From contig DUKF01000250.1 in the NCBI GenBank assembly GCA_013329455.1, positions 1 to 8,003 on the forward strand: a DNA stretch of 8,003 bases. The letters run 5' to 3'. This DNA comes from Methanotrichaceae archaeon (GTDB taxonomy: Archaea > Halobacteriota > Methanosarcinia > Methanotrichales > Methanotrichaceae). The position numbers were made by a program, and so were the translations under genes. The notes under the pieces are model-generated. The model was not told where the DNA came from, did no database searches, and worked only from the letters and a program-made list of their open reading frames with translations. Below, piece by piece: positions 4,602 to 8,003 of this stretch; the first letter of the stretch is position 1; every line of letters begins with the position of its first letter.

Positions 4602-7214
4602 TTAGCTGTTCCATTCGGCCAGTTTTTTGCGGACGGTCTCGGCGCAGGGGCTCTCGATCTGCTCGTAGATCGCAAGAGCGGACCTGGCAAGTGAAATGGC
4701 CTCTTCTCGTTGACCCAAAAGGTAAGAATTTAGGCTCATGTAGAATAGTTGAACTCCTTCGTTCGGCCGGTTCTTGATCATACGAGAAACTTTAAGCGCT
4801 AGCTCGTAGTACTCGCTGGCCTTACGAGGATCGCCCAGACGGAAGTAAGCCTGGCCAATATTGCCCAGCTGTATTCCTTCGTTCACCTTATCTCCTATAT
4901 TGCGAGAAATTTTGAGGGATTCCTCATAGTATTTAATGGCTTTACGAGGATCGCCCAGATAGAGGTAGGCATCGCCCGTGTTGCCTAGGTGTATTCCTTC
5001 ATTCTCCTTGTCTTCGATCTTGTGAGAAATTTTTAGTGCTTGCTTATAGTACTCGATAGCCTTGTGAGGGTCGCCCAGATGAAAGAAGGCTAGTCCCAGG
5101 TTGCTCAGGTTGATTCCTTCACCCCGAAGGTCTCCGATCGAACAAGAAATTTTGAGTGATTCCTCATTGTATTTAATGGCTTTACGAGGATCGCCCAAAT
5201 GAAAGTAGGCTAGGCCGAGATTCCCCAAGTGTGCTATTTCGCCCACTAGGTCTCCGATCGAACGAGAAATTTTGAGCGACTGCTCATAGTACTCGATGGC
5301 CTTATGAGGATTGCCAAGATGTGAGTGGAACTTGCCAAGGTTATCTAGGCTGTTTGCTACTGCTTTCCAGTCTTCCATCTCACTAGAAATTTTGAGTACT
5401 TGTTCGGTGTATTCTATGGACTTGTTAGGATCACCCAAATGAGAGTAAGCTAGGCCCAGGTTGCCCAGGCTGTATATTGCGAGCTGCCCGTCCCCGATCT
5501 CACGAGAAATCTTGAGTGCTTGCTCGAAATATTCTATGGCCTTGTGAGGATTGCCCAGATGAAAGTAGGCTAGGCCGAGATTCCCCAAGTGCGCCCCTTC
5601 TGCCTCCTTATTATTTATCTCACGCACTGCAGTAAGCGCCTCGTTCAACCATTCGATATATTTGAAAGGATGCAACCTTAAATTTAAAATATTGCCCATC
5701 CAGGCAAAGTCGTTGCACATTTCCGCTATTTCGGTGCACTTGAATTTGTTCTCACTTGCCCACTTCTGCCCTGCCTCAATGTTTATCCAATCTATATCGA
5801 AAAGCATCAAGCCCATTGCCAAAAAATCATTGCCTTGCTGAATTGATTCCTCTGCCTTACATAGAGTATTTAGGTAGTACCTGGCGTGTCTCAATTTGGC
5901 GGTCTCGCGTCTATAATCATATAATTTTGATCCGGCGAAATCGCGCGCCAGGTCGTGCAGCCTGTAGCGTCCGCCTTCGCCCGTGGCAGAGGGCGAAAAG
6001 TCCACAAGGCTCCACCAGATCAGCTCGCCGAGAGCATCCTCGGTGGGTGTATCTTCCATCTCCCATACGGCTGCCGCTCCGGCCAAGTCGAAGTCTGCGG
6101 GGAAGATGGCGAGCAATGACCAGAGCCTTTGCAGCTCTGGGGTGAGAAGGTCGTAGCTCAGGCTGAAGGAGGCCTCCACCAGCTCCAGGCGCTCCATGGC
6201 ATCCCCCAATCTTTTGATGTAATTGGCAACGCTCAAATTCGGCTTTTCTCTCAGGATAGAAGCGGCATTTCTCAGGGCGATGGGCAGACGACCGCATATC
6301 TCCGCCAGCTCTTCCGCATGATCGGCAATGCGCTCGCAGATCTCCAGCAGGAGCTTCTTGGCATCATCGAAGGGAAGGACGTCCAAGTCCTTTTCCGTCA
6401 AACCTGGAAGAGCAAACTTTTTACGGGTGGTTACCAGAAGGGCGCAGCTTCGAGGCGGGAGGAGCGGCTCCACCTGTTCCCGACTGACGGCGTTGTCCAG
6501 CAATAAGAGAGCCTTTTTGCCATGAAGGATTGAAAAATATTTCCCCGCTAATTCACCCTCATTCGAGGGCACATCGAACTCTGGATCGTAGGCCCGAATC
6601 ACCTGGGCCATTGCCTCAGCCGCACTCAAAGGCTTCTTGTCGGTGCCCTTCATATCCACAAGAATCTGCCCATCGGGATAACGTCCGGCCAGTTTTTCTG
6701 CCAGGACAAGAGCCAAGGCGGTCTTTCCTACCCCTCCCATGCCCCGGACGCCAGCAATGACTGCGCCGCGCTCAAAGCCGCTGAGGATCTCGTTTATATC
6801 TTTAACTCTGCCCACAAACTTCTGTGGTGGCGGCTGGATTCGGGGAACGGACTGGCTTACAGTAGGCTTGATGATTTGGGTTATGTTGTTACCGAAATGC
6901 TGATTCACCGGTCCTTCGGCCACATTAATCGACCCCTTGGATTCTCTCATGTCCACGGCGTCGCCTTCTACAGAGGTTGGTCCATTGAAAGATCCCGAAA
7001 GTAGATTTTTCTGATCACCATCGACATTGGTGTGAGGACCAGTGGACTGATCGATCTGGACTCTTGGCCGGCCTTCTTCTTTATCGGAGCGATCTCTGAT
7101 AAATCCGACAATTTCAATAGCAGCAGATAAAACACTGGCAGCTAAAATCAGAGAAGAATCCTTGATTTGAGGCAACAAATTAAAGAGTAGCGCCAGAGCT
7201 AAAAGGAGAATCAA
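4602..7214 (-). CDS. Membrane-anchored STAND (NB-ARC) ATPase with TPR repeat array
   Basis: Read from TTG at 7214, the 870-residue product has two hydrophobic segments (2-16 and 22-39), probably a membrane hairpin. A Gly/Asn/Asp-rich linker of short repeats follows (about 54-115), then an NB-ARC switch domain (about 132-430) and an all-helical TPR region (about 440-860). NB-ARC motifs are complete: FVGR entry (133-136), P-loop GMGGVGKT (158-165, Lys164), Walker B LLLLD (Asp240), TTR (262-264), GRLPIAL (308-314) and MHD-like LHD (419-421). TPRs have an exact 40-residue period: seven clear copies at 541-820, with degenerate copies at 501-540 and 821-860. STAND proteins bind ATP on ligand sensing, oligomerise and activate an effector; by inference TPRs sense and the membrane module acts. 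No nuclease, TIR or protease domain is present. The start is doubtful because an in-frame extension to 7256 exists. Function (defence or signalling) is unproven. Confidence 0.87.
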   Translation of the reverse strand: MILLLALALLFNLLPQIKDSSLILAASVLSAAIEIVGFIRDRSDKEEGRPRVQIDQSTGPHTNVDGDQKNLLSGSFNGPTSVEGDAVDMRESKGSINVAEGPVNQHFGNNITQIIKPTVSQSVPRIQPPPQKFVGRVKDINEILSGFERGAVIAGVRGMGGVGKTALALVLAEKLAGRYPDGQILVDMKGTDKKPLSAAEAMAQVIRAYDPEFDVPSNEGELAGKYFSILHGKKALLLLDNAVSREQVEPLLPPRSCALLVTTRKKFALPGLTEKDLDVLPFDDAKKLLLEICERIADHAEELAEICGRLPIALRNAASILREKPNLSVANYIKRLGDAMERLELVEASFSLSYDLLTPELQRLWSLLAIFPADFDLAGAAAVWEMEDTPTEDALGELIWWSLVDFSPSATGEGGRYRLHDLARDFAGSKLYDYRRETAKLRHARYYLNTLCKAEESIQQGNDFLAMGLMLFDIDWINIEAGQKWASENKFKCTEIAEMCNDFAWMGNILNLRLHPFKYIEWLNEALTAVREINNKEAEGAHLGNLGLAYFHLGNPHKAIEYFEQALKISREIGDGQLAIYSLGNLGLAYSHLGDPNKSIEYTEQVLKISSEMEDWKAVANSLDNLGKFHSHLGNPHKAIEYYEQSLKISRSIGDLVGEIAHLGNLGLAYFHLGDPRKAIKYNEESLKISCSIGDLRGEGINLSNLGLAFFHLGDPHKAIEYYKQALKISHKIEDKENEGIHLGNTGDAYLYLGDPRKAIKYYEESLKISRNIGDKVNEGIQLGNIGQAYFRLGDPRKASEYYELALKVSRMIKNRPNEGVQLFYMSLNSYLLGQREEAISLARSALAIYEQIESPCAETVRKKLAEWNS
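4755..5594 (-). repeat. Seven tandem 120-base TPR-coding repeats
   Basis: Seven in-frame 120-base units encode 40-residue TPRs of the pattern GNLGLAYFHLGDPRKAIEYY followed by xxALKISxxIGD. Some units are nearly identical in DNA. The stretches at about 4920-4960 and 5160-5200 (240 bases apart) differ at only a couple of positions, and those at about 5195-5230 and 5555-5590 (360 bases apart) differ at one base. Copies 4 and 6 (residues 661-700 and 741-780) share DPRKAIKY and EESLKIS, while copy 5 between them has a different HKAIEYY version. This points to duplication of a two-repeat block and makes copy-number change by recombination plausible. Confidence 0.85.
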
Positions 7215-7233
7215 GATGAGTACTATTTTGTGT

Positions 7234-7265
7234 CTCCTCTTCGGTTTCGTCTCAATTCACCATTT
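7234..7265 (-). promoter_or_regulatory. Ambiguous translation start region of the STAND gene
   Basis: The STAND reading frame is open from 7256 to the TTG at 7214 but contains no ATG or GTG. Reading on from ATT at 7256, the extension gives IETKPKRRHKIVLI, a basic stretch running straight into the first hydrophobic segment, as is typical of a real N-terminus. A Shine-Dalgarno-like GAGGAG lies at 7239-7234: 19 bases from the TTG, which is too far, but 7 bases from an in-frame ATA (7226-7224). An ATG occurs at 7263-7261, out of frame by one base, and reaches a stop after three codons. The true start may be TTG, ATA or ATT, or the 5' end may carry a single-base frameshift. Confidence 0.55.
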
Positions 7266-7283
7266 GGAATATCGATCTTATGG

Positions 7284-7316
7284 GTTTAAAATGTTTGGCA
7301 ATAGACCATAAAAATT
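7284..7316 (-). promoter_or_regulatory. Candidate TATA boxes of the STAND gene
   Basis: Two AT-rich boxes lie on the minus strand between adk and the STAND gene: AATTTTTATGG (7316-7306) and ATTTTAAAC (7292-7284). The nearer one is centred 25 bases before the off-frame ATG at 7263, so its transcript would begin almost on that ATG. The farther one predicts a start near 7285. Either gives the STAND gene its own promoter. Confidence 0.45.
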
Positions 7317-7326
7317 GGACTTAGAA

Positions 7327-7366
7327 CTAGAAAAAATGGTGAAAAAGAGTTATGAAGAGACTCTTT
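7327..7366 (-). terminator. Hairpin plus T-tracts ending adk
   Basis: A perfect 7-base inverted repeat, AAAGAGT at 7344-7350 and ACTCTTT at 7360-7366, with a 9-base loop overlaps the adk stop codon. On the minus strand it runs into T5 (7346-7342) and a second T6 run (7336-7331). Archaeal polymerase needs only the T-tracts; the AT-rich stem may add to 3'-end stability. It separates adk from the STAND gene. Confidence 0.55.
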
Positions 7367-8003
7367 AAATCTTGTCCAGAGCCTCGGCGACCTTCCCGAA
7401 GATGGCCTTGATATCGCCCACTCCGAGCACCGTGGCCACGATGCCCCTCTTGTCGTAGTAGTCGATGAGGGGTTGGGTCTGGGTGTGGTAGGCCTGCACC
7501 CTCTCCTTGACAGTCTCCTCGGTGTCATCCGCCCTCTGGTAGAGGTCGGCTCCGCAGGCATCGCATTTGCCTTCCACTTTTGGCGGGTTGAACTGAACAT
7601 GATAGGTGGCGCCGCAATTGCACATCCGGCGGCCGGTGACCCTCTTGACGAGCTCCTCATCGGGAACATCGATGTTCAGGACCACATCGATCTTCTGGCC
7701 CAGAGCAGGCAGGATCTCGTCCATGGCCTCGGCCTGGGGTGTGGTCCGGGGATAGCCGTCCAGCATCCAGCCGCCCTTGACGTCGTCCTTGGCCAGCCGG
7801 TCCTTGATTATGTCGATGAGCAGGCTATCTGGAACCAGCTTGCCCGCTTCCATGAAATTCTTGGCCTCCACTCCCAGAGCGGTGCCGTTCCTCACGTTCT
7901 CTCTCAGGATGTCCCCGGTGGAGATGTGAACCACGCCGTATTTCTCTGCGATCATCTTGGCCTGAGTGCCCTTTCCAGATCCTGGTGGACCGAGTAGTAC
8001 TAT
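7365..8003 (-). CDS. adk: Adenylate kinase with zinc-type LID (start beyond window)
   Basis: Adenylate kinase interconverts ATP + AMP and 2 ADP in the cytoplasm. The visible 212 codons begin IVLLGPPGSGKGTQ, so the P-loop is complete and only the start codon, perhaps with a residue or two, lies past the right edge; the ATG at 7955 is internal. Other motifs are ISTGDILREN (AMP binding, about visible residues 27-36), LDGYPRT (81-87) and the LID with Cys128, Cys130, Cys147 and Cys150, a zinc site of the type seen in Gram-positive and some archaeal enzymes. The spacing of the first cysteine pair is C-x-C rather than the C-x2-C usual in bacterial enzymes. The long-LID type differs from the short archaeal AdkA of Methanococcus. 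In many euryarchaea adk lies next to secY at the end of the ribosomal protein cluster; here its upstream neighbour is out of view. Confidence 0.95.
   Translation of the reverse strand: MVLLGPPGSGKGTQAKMIAEKYGVVHISTGDILRENVRNGTALGVEAKNFMEAGKLVPDSLLIDIIKDRLAKDDVKGGWMLDGYPRTTPQAEAMDEILPALGQKIDVVLNIDVPDEELVKRVTGRRMCNCGATYHVQFNPPKVEGKCDACGADLYQRADDTEETVKERVQAYHTQTQPLIDYYDKRGIVATVLGVGDIKAIFGKVAEALDKI

Noticed and set aside
4755..5594. Regular 120-base repeats resembling a CRISPR-like or satellite array.
   Set aside because: The period, frame and amino-acid pattern are those of 40-residue TPR units inside one open frame; there are no unique spacers.
7252..7263. Tiny frame ATG-GTG-AAT-TGA at the predicted STAND transcript start, possibly a leader peptide.
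   Set aside because: Three codons with no supporting signal; more likely a sign of a displaced start or coincidence, so it is treated only as part of the start-region problem.
7473..7997. Long plus-strand open frame of 174 codons opposite adk.
   Set aside because: It is fully antisense to adenylate kinase, whose motifs are intact, and long antisense frames are expected from its codon bias.

Overview
The window reads as chromosomal DNA of a methanogenic euryarchaeon, and I infer something close to Methanothrix/Methanosaeta within the Methanosarcinales in the broad sense. The evidence is an archaeal Nre DNA-repair protein ending in a PCNA-binding motif, an archaeal-type UMP kinase, a winged-helix/CBS regulator of a type common in methanogens, TATA-like boxes about 25-28 bases before several start codons (short leaders or none), and T-tracts after genes in place of strong GC hairpins. 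The genus is a guess from overall character; the archaeal assignment is firm.

Layout. Bases 1-111 (minus) hold the first 37 codons of a small lipoprotein-like protein that runs off the left edge. Bases 266-1465 (minus) encode Nre. Nre is divergent from a plus-strand cluster of hisI (phosphoribosyl-AMP cyclohydrolase), a radical SAM protein whose start overlaps the hisI stop by 4 bases, and an HTH-CBS regulator with its own TATA box. That cluster meets the minus-strand genes tail to tail at 3888-3891, where the two stop codons overlap. The minus strand then carries, from right to left, adk (adenylate kinase, cut by the right edge), a large STAND/NB-ARC-TPR gene of about 870 codons, and pyrH (UMP kinase).

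Most genes are housekeeping: histidine synthesis, pyrimidine and adenine nucleotide phosphorylation, and DNA repair. The accessory element is the STAND gene between adk and pyrH. It encodes an N-terminal hydrophobic (probably membrane) module, a Gly/Asn/Asp-rich linker, an NB-ARC switch ATPase with all main motifs intact, and 7 clear plus 2 degenerate 40-residue TPR repeats. The order membrane module, switch, repeat sensor is what a stand-alone NLR-like signalling or defence protein would have. Its base composition is mosaic and its tandem repeats are nearly identical at DNA level. Its 5' end is odd: there is no in-frame ATG, but an open in-frame extension encodes a basic stretch just before the first hydrophobic helix, and an ATG sits one frame off at the predicted transcription start. 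This gene is the best candidate in the window for an undescribed system; the role is inferred from architecture only.

I saw no tRNA, rRNA, CRISPR array, insertion sequence or integrase. Gaps between genes are all under 160 bases and contain promoter or terminator-like sequence.
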